Shown here: positions 22,073-32,860 of the stretch, piece by piece
Numbering within the stretch: position 1 is the stretch's first letter
Layout of the letters: each line of letters begins with the position of its first letter
NCBI GenBank assembly: GCA_011037195.1
Contig: JAAEAF010002640.1
Span: forward strand, 1 to 64,000
DNA length: 64,000 bases
Reading direction: 5' to 3'
Source of the DNA: Triatoma infestans
Lineage: Eukaryota; Arthropoda; Insecta; Hemiptera; Reduviidae
Translations under genes and position numbers: made by a program
The notes under the pieces: generated by a model
Told to the model about the DNA's origin: nothing
Databases searched by the model: none
Seen by the model: the letters and a program-made list of their open reading frames with translations, nothing else

Positions 22073-22720
22073 TGAGATTATGGTTAAACCTAAGCCTTAG
22101 TATAATTGTACACAAAGGCCTTTCTCCTTCCATTGCGACAAACCAAGGCTTTTTGCAGATTTGCGCTTGTATGACGGCGTAATATCAGTTTATATCTCTT
22201 TTCCCGATCATACAACTTTTGTCATGCATTTAAACATTTCTTCAAGACACTTACCAAATCTCCTGAGATCATTACAGGAATGTGTTCTCCCACAGAGTAG
22301 GCTTTTTCCGCTATAATATAGACTTTTTCATTGCCAACGATTCCTAGCGTTTTCCTTTCAACCGTAGCCATTGCATTCTCCAAATGTGTTGCTATTTCAT
22401 TAATAATGAGGTCTGTTAAATCACCGAGTTGGCTTATTTTTTGGAGTGCCCTTTTCTAGTAACAGAAAACCACTATTAGTGGTATACTTCTTATACATCT
22501 GTTACACCAGAACCACGGCTTTAGAGATAGCTACCTTCTCCGAAATAAGTGCCGAAACAATATTTGGGAGCCTAAATTTAAGAGTTTTTCCCGTTTGTAG
22601 GTCTAGCACAGCACAACTCACTCCATGTTCCGATTCATATGTAAACAGCAAATGTGGACTGGCTAATTTGCGGAATAAAGGCCAAATGGGAGTACTCCCC
22701 CCAGACAAAAGTTAAATCTA
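22073..22720 (-). repeat. Coding-like dispersed segment, copy 2, longer
   Basis: The block 22073-22225 matches the one at 17155-17310. On the minus strand upstream, 22450-22230 reads in one frame DLIINEIATHLENAMATVER, then KVYIIAEKAYSVGEHIPVMI, then QKLYDREKRYK after a stop, joining the segment shared with copy 1. A further frame (22708-22502) contains LFTYESEHGVSCAVLDLQTG. This looks like a decayed gene of a mobile or duplicated unit. The family is not recognised. Confidence 0.45.
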
Positions 22721-22824
22721 ATTAACCCATACCTCAGAATCCAAATAAAAATTCAGTTTTTCTTAAAAGAGGTTTGAATTAGTGGTGACAAAATAAATAT
22801 CTTGGCAATTAGTATTACAAGCTT

Positions 22825-23130
22825 AAGGGAGAATCATTCGAGCTGTTTCAGAAAATTTAAAAAAAACACAGACACCTATAATGCTGCTCGTACGGTCAAC
22901 TGATTTTGTTCAAACTTGGAATTCTACTAATGCATTTAATGTACCTTAATATTGTGCCGGTGATGGAAATGGCTCCTTAGAGGAAACCACAACATTCAGT
23001 CCCCACCCTTCAAAAATTAATCTTCCTAGATAAATGTTTCCAATAAAAGTGATAGCCATTTTAAATCGATGTTGTCATTTTTGAAAAAATCGAAATTTGG
23101 TTTAGAGATAGTAGGTATTTACCTTGGGTT
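22825..23130 (-). repeat. Dispersed repeat DR, minus-strand fragment
   Basis: Contains ttcagaaaatttaaaaaaaacac, cggtcaactgattttgttcaaacttgg, ttagaggaaaccacaac, cccacccttcaaaaattaatcttcc and gtttccaataaaagtg, all DR landmarks in reverse orientation. Confidence 0.65.
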
Positions 23131-23680
23131 TTATTAGAGATCGATTCATCATACAATTTATTTGTACACATTTAAGGGCGTAATTAAATTAAGGAATAAA
23201 GTAAAAATAAATACAACTTTTATTAAACAAAAGATACAGAGAGCATAATCAGCTGATTGTGAATCTGAAATACTAACAAGAAATATCATACTATATTATG
23301 TAGGTAGGATTCAGTTAATTTGGCAGTGCGATATATTTACATAATATAGGTTAGAGGATAAGCTGGGCAACGTTAAACATTGATGGTGGCAGCGGCATCT
23401 CTGGGTCAAACAGGGGAACTACGCAGGAGATAGGCTAGCAAGCGGCATGTCAGATGGAGGAACTACCCGCTTAATTTTGAATATTAATAACAAGGTGAAA
23501 TGATTCACCCGGTTGCTAATTGTAAATATGTAATAATAATTAGTAGTTACAAAATTCCGATACAATTCTAACATATCTAAAACCCAATCATATCATGGCG
23601 TGGGTTTGTTAAATATAAGAATAACTTTTAACAAACTTAACATGAAGCTGGGCATGCAATTGTTCATAAGAAGAAAAAAT
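23130..23680. other. Unassigned AT-rich region
   Basis: No gene or repeat recognised. A less AT-rich stretch near 23340-23480 has no open frame with motifs. Confidence 0.3.
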
Positions 23681-23689
23681 CTTTTTTTT

Positions 23690-23925
23690 TCTTTTCTTTT
23701 ATAATTCAAGGCCGTCAACATTCATGGTCATTGGCGCCCGGAGCCTTCTCAGTGCACTGCCGGCTCCACACAGTGCTCTCTCGTTACAGGCAACACTGAC
23801 CGTCACCGGACAGTGAGCTGTAGAGGCTCCTAGGAAGAGAAAATCTATGGACAGCACAGCTGGAATCGAACCTTGGTCCTCCGCGTGGGCGGACAGTACG
23901 CTAACCACTTAGCTATTCCCTTCCT
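23690..23925 (-). mobile_element. tRNA-derived SINE
   Basis: On the minus strand the head reads tagctaagtggttagcg, an A box, and about 35 bp later ggttcgattcc, an exact B box. This gives an internal RNA polymerase III promoter as in a tRNA. A GC-rich body of about 150 bp follows, ending in an A-rich tail (aaaagaaaagaaaaaaaaag). The short word aaaatct flanks both sides (near 23676 and 23928), a possible target duplication. The body does not match any LINE 3' end in this window. Confidence 0.75.
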
Positions 23926-23929
23926 GAAA

Positions 23930-25110
23930 ATCTATAGCAGCATATTGCTTTTTTACAAACGGATGATTGAAATCAAACATCCATTCTATTAAGATAATAT
24001 GATTAAAAATAAAAATAAAAATCCGAAAGTTTTTTTATTTTTACACTGTAGTAGGGCTGAGTATCTTCCTTCCTAATACAACCAACTTACCTTTTCCTAT
24101 TTCTTACCTCATAAACATCAATGCAGTCTATATCATCAATGCAATCTACAATGCACCTGAATGTATAAACTCTCTTACTATTTGTATGTTTGTATGCCTG
24201 TTTTACATGTTTACATTCACATGTATGTTGTAATTAAAAATACATTCACATGGATATTTTTAAGATATTTTCTGTTATACAAAAAAAAGAATTCTCAAAT
24301 AACAAACATAAAAAAAAAAAAATTAAATTATTTGAATAATTCTTTCTCCACTCCATTCTTCGAGTTTTAGCTTCACAATATTTTTGAATAAGTTTTTCAT
24401 TATAATTACTTGTTTGAGAAATCAAGTACTGTCAGTATTTGCTGAATTATAATATTAGGAATGGAAGCCCTTTGTTTTTTTATTTCAATTTTTTTGTGTA
24501 ATTCATTTGAGAAAAACAATTTTTTTGAAGTATTCAACATTAACCACCCATCTTGATAAAGCTACAAAATAATGTATATTTTATTGTATATTTTTATTCT
24601 ATAAAAAATAATATTGAATAAAAAAAATTTTACCGTTAAATCTTTAACGAACAGAATAAAAATATTTTTTTGATTAATATAACCTACACATTGCACACAG
24701 TTTCAATTTACGCGGCCTGGCGAGCGGCTAATATTGCACTAGTTGGGTCACATTATTAAGGCAAGCGAACCTTGTGGGAAATAACCGAATATGACCACTT
24801 TTCGGCCCGGCAAATTGGTCAGCATCAACATCAAGCAACGCTTGATGCGCCATGGTTTGGGGCACCATTCTGGATTTTAGCCAGAAACTATTGTAACGAG
24901 TTTAACTTATAAAATTACAAATTTTAAGAAATTTTAATGAATCAGAAGGGTGAAAGCAATGTGAATGTTTCATAGATGTTTTTTCAAGTGAAAACACAGA
25001 AAATAAGTTAAGAAACTAAATAAAGAACGAACCTTTGCCATGTACCCAAAGCATCTGCTTCAACTTGACTGAATCCTTCCATATTCTTTTATTTCCTACG
25101 TTGAAATACG
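23930..25110. other. Unassigned region, AT-rich with one GC-balanced block
   Basis: AT-rich with A-runs to about 24690. The block 24710-24895 is clearly GC-richer, but no frame with motifs is found. It could be an exon or regulatory block of the neighbouring gene, or an unrelated repeat. 24900-25110 is downstream flank of the coiled-coil gene. Confidence 0.3.
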
Positions 25111-25115
25111 GAAAC

Positions 25116-26030
25116 TTACTCAAAATCAGCCGACTGCGCGACATCCAGCTCATTTAACGCATCACTGCCTTCAGCCTCGTTGGCAAATTTTTCCCAGATA
25201 GTTTGTCGTTGGTTCATTGCCAGTTTCACCTCTTTGCGTAGTTTCTTGTTATCCTGGATCAACAACTTGATATAGGTACCGCGATCCGACAGACCTTTCC
25301 TCATCATTTTCATCAGTTCTGAAGCTTTATCCAGCTGTTTCGTTCGAGTTTTCAACTCCATTTTCATACGTTTTAGCTCATTCAATAAGTCGGTTTCAAT
25401 TTTTGTGCCAGAACTACTCATTTCTGAGGAAGTGTTCACTTGGTTTGTCTCCGATAAGAAAAGTAAATCGGAAAGGTCTTCCCCAGGTAAAAAGTCCAGT
25501 TGTACAGTTTTGAACATCTCTTTTTGCTCTTTATATGTTTCTAATTTAGTTTTCACAGTATTTATCAAATCTGGAGTAAGTTGATCTTCTAATTCGTTAT
25601 AATCGCCAACTTCTTGTGTTGATCGCGTGATGGTACTTTGTTTAGCAAGAACTGCAATATTCCTGCTGGAGCTGCCTTGCTCAACGCCTTCATCTTCAAC
25701 AATACTATCTCCATCTGACTGTTGGTCACCCTCACTCGCATCCTCCGATTCTACATCTTCATCTTCATCAGGCTTTTCAGCCTCCAAATACTCCACTGAA
25801 CCGGCGCTATCTTCACAGTCCTCATTTTCATTGGAATCATCACACGATTCACTACTGTTCACGGTTAAAGTCGCGGACTTATTTACGTCTTGTGCATTGA
25901 GCGATTTGTTACCATTGTCCGCCTGGAAAGGACTAAAATTGCATTCCACTTTACCTGATGTTTGTGCACTTTGTTCACTTAAACTCATTTGCTTGTCTCT
26001 TAACAGCGAACTTTGCTTTCTTGATTCCAT
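25116..26030 (-). CDS. Acidic coiled-coil protein, probable host gene (single exon or first coding exon)
   Basis: A 304-codon intact frame on the minus strand, the only long open frame here without transposon motifs. Residues about 1-60 are polar. About 60-120 is a highly acidic Ser/Asp/Glu stretch (EKPDEDEDVESEDASEGD). Residues 150-190 contain LEDQLTPDLINTVKTKLETY, and about 210-280 is a heptad-rich Lys/Glu/Leu coiled coil (LLNELKRMKMELKTRTKQLD). No catalytic motif, signal peptide or membrane segment is visible. The stop TAA (25116-25118) sits within GA|GTAAGT, a strong splice-donor match, and an AATAAA signal lies about 25 bp further on. So either this is the 3' end of the gene or the exon continues by splicing. 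The family is not recognised; a structural or cytoskeletal role is only a guess. Confidence 0.6.
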   Translation of the reverse strand: MESRKQSSLLRDKQMSLSEQSAQTSGKVECNFSPFQADNGNKSLNAQDVNKSATLTVNSSESCDDSNENEDCEDSAGSVEYLEAEKPDEDEDVESEDASEGDQQSDGDSIVEDEGVEQGSSSRNIAVLAKQSTITRSTQEVGDYNELEDQLTPDLINTVKTKLETYKEQKEMFKTVQLDFLPGEDLSDLLFLSETNQVNTSSEMSSSGTKIETDLLNELKRMKMELKTRTKQLDKASELMKMMRKGLSDRGTYIKLLIQDNKKLRKEVKLAMNQRQTIWEKFANEAEGSDALNELDVAQSADFE

Positions 26031-26500
26031 TATGTCTGGATTCTTCAGAAATAAAAAATGAAAATTTTAAACTATTTTAATAAACACAGAACACACTCGA
26101 TAACAATTTATATAACCAATGTGATCTTCAGTAACTTATTTAAACAAATCACCATGGAAATCGCATTGTTAATAGTTCCTTTATTGACCCATAGAGTGCA
26201 TAGTCATTAAATGAGACATTTAGTTGTTAACAGTTTCCATCATATTTACACAAAAAAAAGAAGACCAATTGTTTAAATAACTATTAAATATAATTGGTTT
26301 AGTATAATGGAATTGCTTGAACACTTACCGTATTTATACCCGTTTAATAAGCTTCCGTACTCACTGTCTTTTGTTCTTATTCATACGCATTTGCTATTTA
26401 CTTTCTCTGTGTAGTCCTTGCAATGACATTTGCCTAACATCCCAGATCAAAATACCCAAAAATCAATGTTTCAACGCATCCATTTTGAGTTTGTGATGTA
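26031..26500. other. Probable 5' flank of the coiled-coil gene
   Basis: A T-rich tract just before aatccag (26045-26036, minus) could be a 3' splice site feeding the ATG exon, or part of the 5' UTR. No clear TATA box or initiator is distinguishable in this AT-rich DNA. Confidence 0.3.
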
Positions 26501-26504
26501 AGCC

Positions 26505-26888
26505 ACACACGACGCGACTTCCTCCTATTGCAATTTACATAGTTCTGATAAACAAATTTTCTTCAGACTTATAATTCTCTTCCTAATGTATATTTGCCTT
26601 CAATATTATATCAGTGGTGGAATCAAAATTGAATAAATAAACTTTTTTCAGGAAAGCATAACCTTACCCTCTCCTAAAACCATTTGAAGAACTAGCTTGG
26701 AAAAAAGGTACAAATAAAAATTATATGTCTCTGTATTTATAGTTAGTACACCAAGTGTAATGAAATCTGTCGGTGTTTTTATAGAGAAAATCGCCGAAAA
26801 TGAAAAACTGTACAGTAAATCCGCACTTCCATTCAACAGATTTTCTTTGAACTTGGAATTTTGACAATATATTTAATTTTAATTAATA
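26505..26888 (-). repeat. Dispersed repeat DR, minus-strand copy, left part (split by LINE)
   Basis: Contains ctctcctaaaaccatttg, acaaataaaaattatatgtctctgtatttatagttagtac, gagaaaatcgccgaaaatg and cacttccattcaacagattttc in DR order. It is cut at AATTAATA (26881-26888) by the LINE and resumes at 30705. An uninterrupted copy at 34560-34690 shows the same junction without an insertion. Confidence 0.75.
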
Positions 26889-27129
26889 AAGTTTATTTAT
26901 TTATACACACTTAACGGTCGAGCCTTTAAAGCTATACGACCTTAATATTTAATTTTGATTGACAAATGCCCAACACTGAATCATGTGCTCTCTCCATATC
27001 ACAATATAATGTACAATTTACCATACAATGTATCTTCATTACTTATGAAATTCTTAACAATGTAATTACATACAAATAATGTTTTTATTCTTCTATCCTG
27101 TTTGGTACATAATTTATATCTTTATAATT

Positions 27130-27976
27130 TTGCCTACAAATACTAAAAACCTGGCAATCATTTTTAATTCCAACTGATTATAAAGATTTTGTTTCAGCGG
27201 GTTATTTATATTGTTCAATAAAACTCTTTTCTCTTCGTGAACTCTACAATCAATCATGATAGTTTGTAACTCTCCTCATCTCCGCACAGCATGCACACAT
27301 TATTTTTATATCCCTTCCTTTCAGTTTTTAGCTGCCATACACCAAGTCTGAACCACGCCATTGCCTTTATTTCTCTTCTACTTAATATATTCAGATATGG
27401 TTCGGTGTTATAATATAATTTATTCTCCCTTAAAAAAATTAATGACACCTTATTATCCATTCCCGCATGAATATTCTGACGTTCAATATCTCTAATTCTT
27501 TTTGACACTATTTTATGCAACACATGGGCAGGTAAAGTAGAATCTCTAATTATCCATCCCAAACCTATTCTTTCAATTTCACTTTCCACTTGCTTTACCC
27601 AGTTATTACTATTTTTATTATAACATTGATATTCAAAACGTTTTGAAACTAGCTCCCCTTTTGTACGTTGTTTCAATTGGCAAAAATATTTAAATACCCT
27701 GGGGATGCTCTCTGCTACAACCGTTTTACAACCTAATTCCCATAAAACCCCGACATTAGCTGTTGCTGTAGGTACTTCTAAATAATATTTGCACATCTCA
27801 TTTTTGACAGTTTGTAGTTGCTTGATCTCTGGTTCTAGACCCCATATTTCAATACCGTACATCATAATTGAATTAATCATAACATTGAAATATTTTAAAT
27901 TTTCCTTCCAACATAAGTCTGGCAGTCTTCCCAGACTTAAATCTGATATCCTTTTTAAATTTTTAAATCTTCCCAA
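27130..27976 (-). pseudogene. LINE ORF2 C-terminal region with zinc knuckle
   Basis: 240 open codons contain VMINSIMMYGIEIWGLEPEI, the typical post-thumb helix (Y-G-x-E-x-W), then a long basic region. It ends in NVCMLCGDEESYKL, the start of a C-x2-C ... H-x-C knuckle whose second half (DCRVHEEKR) is in another frame after about 27260. Translation ends near 27120, and 3' UTR follows. Confidence 0.75.
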
Positions 27977-28094
27977 TGCTAGTTTCCCTTACAATTTGTC
28001 ATCTCAATGTGCTTGTTCCATTTATAATTTCTATTAATTTTAAATCCCAAATATTTAATTTCATTAGTGATTTCTACTTTTTTCCTTTGTAATA

Positions 28095-28820
28095 TCATTT
28101 TTCGTTTTTTTTTAGTTTGTATCCTTTACTGAAAACCATAATATTTGTTTTTTGCACATTTACCTTCATACCATATTTGTCACAGAAGTTGCCCAGGCAG
28201 TCTAAAGCTCTTTGTAGTCCTATTATGGATTCTGATATTAATGCAATATCATCAGGAAACATAATAAGTGGTATATCGGTTCCGCCTACATTGGGAGCAT
28301 GTGTACCCGCTTGTGCCAGCATCTCTGCAAAGATATCCATAAATATAATGAATAAGGTAGCTGATAGGACACATCCTTGCCGTAATCCTATATTTGTTTC
28401 TATGTTTCCAATTACTTCGCCAGTATTTATCCTGACTTTGCTATTCACCGTCTTATAGATATTCATTAGAGCCAAAATAATTTTCTTTGAAAATCCCATT
28501 TTTCCTAGTCTTTCCCATAAATAATATCTATCAACCCTGTCAAATGCTTTCTCTAGATCTATAAGAGCTACATATAATTTTCTTCTCTTAACATTTATAG
28601 ATCGATTTATAAGAGTGGTAAGGACAAAAACAGCATCTATCGTACTTGAATTTGCTCGGAATCAGAATTGATATATTGATATTAAGTTATTTATTTTCAA
28701 GAAGGGTTGTATCCGTGCATGTAATATTTTTAAGTAAATTTTACTTATTGTTCACAATAGTGTTACACCTCTATAACTCGTCACCTCATTCTTATCTTTG
28801 TTTGGTTTTAGAATCGGACA
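28095..28820 (-). pseudogene. LINE reverse transcriptase core, altered catalytic box
   Basis: After a broken stretch (28820-28500, including a DLEKAFDRV-like fragment near 28560-28520), the long frame has VRINTGEVIGNIETNIGLRQGCVLSATLFIIF. It is followed by LIMFPDDIALISES where LINEs have FADD, an Ala-to-Pro change directly before the catalytic Asp pair. Then come LDCLGNFCDKYGMKVNVQKT and NIMVFSKG. The substitution should cripple the polymerase. Confidence 0.75.
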
Positions 28821-28822
28821 AA

Positions 28823-29751
28823 TTACCTCAGTGGACCATGCTTTGGATATTCATAACCCTCAAATATTTTATTAAAGATTAGCGTTAGTACCCTGACCGT
28901 TTCTGGTTCTGTAGAAACCTTATTCCAGATTTCGCTGACAAATCCGTCAATACCACAAGATAGTTTCTTTTTCAATTTCATAGCGGCCCACATTACCTCT
29001 TCTTTAATTATCTCATAGTCCGTTATAGCTACCTCTGCATTATTCAAATCAATTTCATATTTCTCCCTTATTTCCCCTCCACCATACAATTCCTCAAAGT
29101 AGTTTATCCATTCTTTATCCTTATTCCATATGTCTTTTTACCAATAATTTTCTTTATGTGTGACCAGACACTATTACTATTTTCACTCATCATAACATTC
29201 ATCAATTCTACTCTCTTTGCCTCCTGATATTTCTTCTTTGCCTCTTTAATCACATTCCTATACCTATTTCTAACTTTTACATATTCATTTCGGGACTCCT
29301 TATTACTATTATTTTTATATTTTCTATATAAATTATTTACTTTTCTTTTCAATAGCCGATATTCATTTGAAAACCATTTCATATTTTTAACCCCTTTTTT
29401 ATTATATCTTACTGTTTTTTGTAACATATTTTTACCTGCAATTCTAATTAAGGTATAGAGACTTGAAACTGCATGATTGACATTATTTTTTTTTAGAGCC
29501 CATTCAATGCCGATTTTAATTATACCGCCTATTTGATTATTTATTACATTAAAAAATTCCTTTTCAAATTGTTTATCCCTTTTAAACTTATTCATCTGCT
29601 CTATTTCAAAACATATATCATTCAATATGCTATTTTCAATGATAATATTAGGGCAACTTAATTCTAATATCAACATGCTATGCGAAGATGAAGGAAAATT
29701 ATCAATATAAAAATCTATTACCTTATTGAGAACGTTTTCACTGCCTATCAT
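28823..29751 (-). pseudogene. LINE endonuclease-RT linker and RT N-terminus, frameshifted
   Basis: 29751-29104 starts with the end of the endonuclease (SSSHSMLILELSCPN, the SxHxxL position). It continues as a very basic helical linker (NEYRLLKRKVNNLYRKYKNN) to SVWSHIKKIIGKK. Piece 29089-28823 carries MKLKKKLSCGIDGFVSEIWN, the K-x-GxDG entry motif of LINE reverse transcriptases, then TLIFNKIFEGYEYP. A one-base shift separates the two near 29100. Confidence 0.7.
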
Positions 29752-29798
29752 ATAATCAATTACACTGGCACCTAAAGCATTTACATAAGTGAACTCAC

Positions 29799-30410
29799 CT
29801 ACTTCTTTATCTTTTCCACATACATCATTCTTATAAACAATTCACATACTTCACAAAAACTTAATAATTTATTTCCTTCCGTATTTAAATGCTGATCTTT
29901 ACTGCTTCTCACTATACATTTATTTTCATCTGCAGGATTTTCTTCTGCAGTTCTCGCATTGTAGTCTCCCATTACGATGAATCTTGCATCTTCATATTCT
30001 TGTTTTATACTTCCCATCTCTTCCGTAAGTCTATCAAAGAAATAGGGGTCGTGAAATTCAGAATCTGCCGGACTATTACATATAACTGCCAAACATAAAC
30101 ATTCTTCCATGACGTTTCCAATTTTCAGCCATATAACTTGTTCCATTTTGTTTTTCATGTTTACAACCAATTTCTTCAGTGATGTTTTGTAGTACACACT
30201 TACTCCGCCCGAGGCTCTGCCTTTCATTTTTCTTTTCACGCCCTTTTTATGAATCCCACTATACCCCTCTATACTGTACAAGTTAATATTTTTTTTATCC
30301 TCTCCTAACCTAGTTTCACATACTCCCAATATATCAACGTCCATTTTGATTAACAAATCTTGAATGTACTCAATATTTCTCCTCAAACCCTCTACATTTA
30401 ACCACTATTT
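29799..30410 (-). pseudogene. LINE endonuclease domain
   Basis: The frame reads MDVDILGVCETRLGEDKK (the catalytic Glu sits in CETRL), GRASGGVSVYYKT, CLAVICNSPAD and RFIVMGDYNARTAEE (the GDxNA motif). This order is that of apurinic-type LINE endonucleases. It ends near a stop at about 29799. The SDH motif region continues as SSHSMLILEL in the next frame piece, so a frameshift separates them. Confidence 0.8.
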
Positions 30411-30430
30411 TCATCATTGGTTTCTTATCT

Positions 30431-30696
30431 TCAGGTTGACTTATTTGACTTTGTACGTGTTGCGGCTGCAGCTGCTGTAGTGGTACTCCTTGTGCTACGA
30501 AAAAGCTGTTGTTTAACTTCTACTGCTCCAGCTTTTTCAGCCCCAGCCTTTGCTGTCTTCCCTCTCTTAATTTTCTGATCACCTTCTCTCTCTTTCTTCT
30601 TCTCATCTAATTTATCAACTTCTTCTAAGTACTCATTATATGTTTTTAATAATTCTGTAAAATGAATAAATTTTTGATCTTCTAACAATCCATCCC
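30431..30696 (-). pseudogene. LINE leader ORF, charged and alanine-rich
   Basis: About 85 residues from 30688. An acidic/basic helix (TYNEYLEEVDKLDEKKKERE) is followed by KTAKAGAEKAGAVEVK and a Thr/Ala-rich run (about 30470-30500). It ends at a stop just before the endonuclease frame. It may be the end of ORF1 or the N-terminus of ORF2 cut by the 5' truncation. Confidence 0.5.
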
Positions 30697-30704
30697 AATT
30701 AATA

Positions 30705-31120
30705 TAGTTAGATGAAGGAATCGTATAATAAAGAAAAATAGCACTTTAGAGGAAAACATAGTTCATCCCCCAAAAGCCCCCTTAGATGAAATGTTCCAAA
30801 TAATAGTAGTTGTAGATTTTAATATGTCTAGTTGACATATCATTTTTAAAGAAAATCATTGAAGCCGTTTTAGAGAAAAATGCAAAAAATGAAAAACATG
30901 TATTCAGTAAAGTGGTATCGTTGAGGATTTGAGGAGCGATATGGTGATAACCAAACGGAATGTCACTTTCTGCGATTTTTCGTTTTTGATATGCTATTTA
31001 CCCGCCAAGGAATGGGAGAAACTGATCCACAGACACTTCTTCGCACCCAGGGGCCCCAAAATTTGTATTCCCGCAGAAAACTCTATATCGAAAATTTGGC
31101 AGCAGTAAGAGGTAGTAAAA
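30705..31120 (-). repeat. Dispersed repeat DR, minus-strand copy, right part
   Basis: Resumes DR after the LINE: cactttagaggaaaacatag, cccaaaagcccccttagatg, aaataatagtagttgtag, cattgaagccgttttagag, tgcgatttttcgtttttgatatg, then a break at ggggccccaaaatttg and the end near gcagcagtaagaggtag. Confidence 0.75.
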
Positions 31121-31309
31121 ATAGCAAAAAACTAAATTTGTAACCACACAATACTAACAGCAAACTGTAATATGGAAGACACCGACTTTCTCCTCTTGCA
31201 ACGCTCACATCACTGAGCTGATGGACAGAGTTTTACTTACTTCAAAGTGGGTATTTGACTAAATATTTGGCTGCCAAACTCTTACCAGTGCTATAACAAA
31301 CATTCTACT

Positions 31310-31735
31310 ACAATTCATTAGAAAGGGAAGCCTTACCCTAAGACACCCCACTAAAAATCAATTTCATCGGAAAAATTGTACAAATAAAAGTGATCGAATT
31401 ATATCTGTTTATTAAACATCCCAAATTTTAAGAAAGTCCGTCAGTGCCATTGAAAATTCCCTAGAACTCAGAAACTTACTCCCATTCTCCAAAATTGCAC
31501 TTCCGGTTAATCGTTGTTATTCGAACTTGGAATTCTAGCAATACATTGAATAAAACCTAACATTATATAGGATACATGTAGAATGGCAGTTATTCTGAGC
31601 AAGACAACACTGAATTCTGAGTCTTCTGAGTCTTCAGTTATTCTGAGTATTTCCAGTGAATACTCTCTTTCGAAAATATGGCAAGATCGCAGTACTTCCT
31701 GTTACTAGGAGCAGTAAAGAAAGTGAAAACATAAA
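31310..31735 (-). repeat. Dispersed repeat DR, minus-strand partial copy
   Basis: Contains gaagccttaccctaagacacccc, tcatcggaaaaattgtacaaataaaagtgatcg, gcacttccggttaatcg and gttactaggagcagtaaagaaag. Confidence 0.65.
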
Positions 31736-32860
31736 AATATAGCTGCAGAACTCGGCAAAGCTATATTACTTTTATCAAATTTTAATTTTTATGAACTTGT
31801 GACATTTATATATTAAACCATGAAGTGGAAAATAATTTTTTATTATTTAATAAATAAATAAAAATAAAAAACAAATTGTTTTTAAAAAGTGCATCAAGAA
31901 AATATAGTACAGTAATGAGCCGACATGGAATAAGACCATATATAATATCTAATAGGATTAATAGCAATACAATTGCAGTGATTGTTTATTTTTGCCTAAT
32001 TAGGGAAGTTTTTAAAAATATTTTCTTTGTACACAATTTATTATTTTCAGTATTCAATTGCTAATATTTTCAAATTCTGGAAAATTCCAATGAAATTTTG
32101 CCAATGCTAGGTTTTATGTATTTCATATTTTTGCAGTTATCCTCTTGTTATAATGTTGATAAAGCATATTATTGTATGACTGAATGTCTGGACAACCACA
32201 GCTGACCGGACAACAATTGCAGGTTATCAGAAGATTGTTTACTTTCTCTTTGGCTGTAAAAAGGCAGTATTACGATCAAATTTTATCTAATTAATATAAT
32301 CATCTCTTGTTATAAAACACAAATGAAACCATCAGTTACCTTCAATTTTAATCATTTGCCTGGAGGTCACTGTTCTCTGGCGTAGATTTTGGGAACTAAT
32401 ATATTTGTAAGTGCCCTGCTATCTGGCAGCTATTTCGTGAACTAACTTTATTTATTTCTTAGTCGGGAATGCATGTGAAATGTAAAAGTAATATGAATAA
32501 GTAAACAAAATAAAAAGAATAAGGGAAGCTTTAGCTAAACAAGTTCATAATTTTATTTATCGAGAAGATAATTAACTTCAACAAGTTTCTACATTTAAAA
32601 CTATTTACAATAATAGATAACTGTTGGGCCAGTAATTCATATCAGGAATTTAATTAAATTTCTAGAAAAAAAGTCTTACATTTGATTGGCAGTTTATTTT
32701 TGTTGGCAATACAAATATATAAAAATCCAGTCTTGGAAGGTACTGGGATAGTTTGCTTTCTCGTCGAATGCCGGCTTTTGTCCAAGCCATTGGTCTGTTA
32801 CAGCTTCTCTAGTTTGTAAGTTTGTTAGAAATCAGTCTAATTTTGGGCATTTCCATCTCC
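31735..32860. other. Unassigned AT-rich region
   Basis: No family motif or repeat boundary seen. A DR-like start (tactttctctttggctg, about 32235) is followed by unrelated DNA, so a short DR edge may be present. Confidence 0.3.

Larger units (their letters stand above)
26889..30696 (-). mobile_element. LINE (non-LTR retrotransposon), 3.8 kb, 5'-truncated, 8-bp target duplication
   Basis: AATTAATA flanks both sides (26881-26888 and 30697-30704) within a DR copy. Minus-strand order is a charged leader ORF (30688), apurinic-type endonuclease, linker, reverse transcriptase, and a C-terminal domain with a CxxC knuckle. The 3' end has a GGTCG...CGACC hairpin (26941-26916) and an ATAAATAAATAAA tail. 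Several frameshifts and stops break the polymerase into pieces. The architecture is that of the I/Jockey-type superfamily, but the exact clade is not certain. Confidence 0.85.

Noticed and set aside
25627..26061. Long plus-strand ORF opposite the coiled-coil gene
   Set aside because: It is the complement of the acidic Ser/Glu-rich region. Its serine-rich translation is a composition shadow.
28117..28458. 113-codon plus-strand ORF
   Set aside because: Antisense of the LINE RT at 28095-28499.
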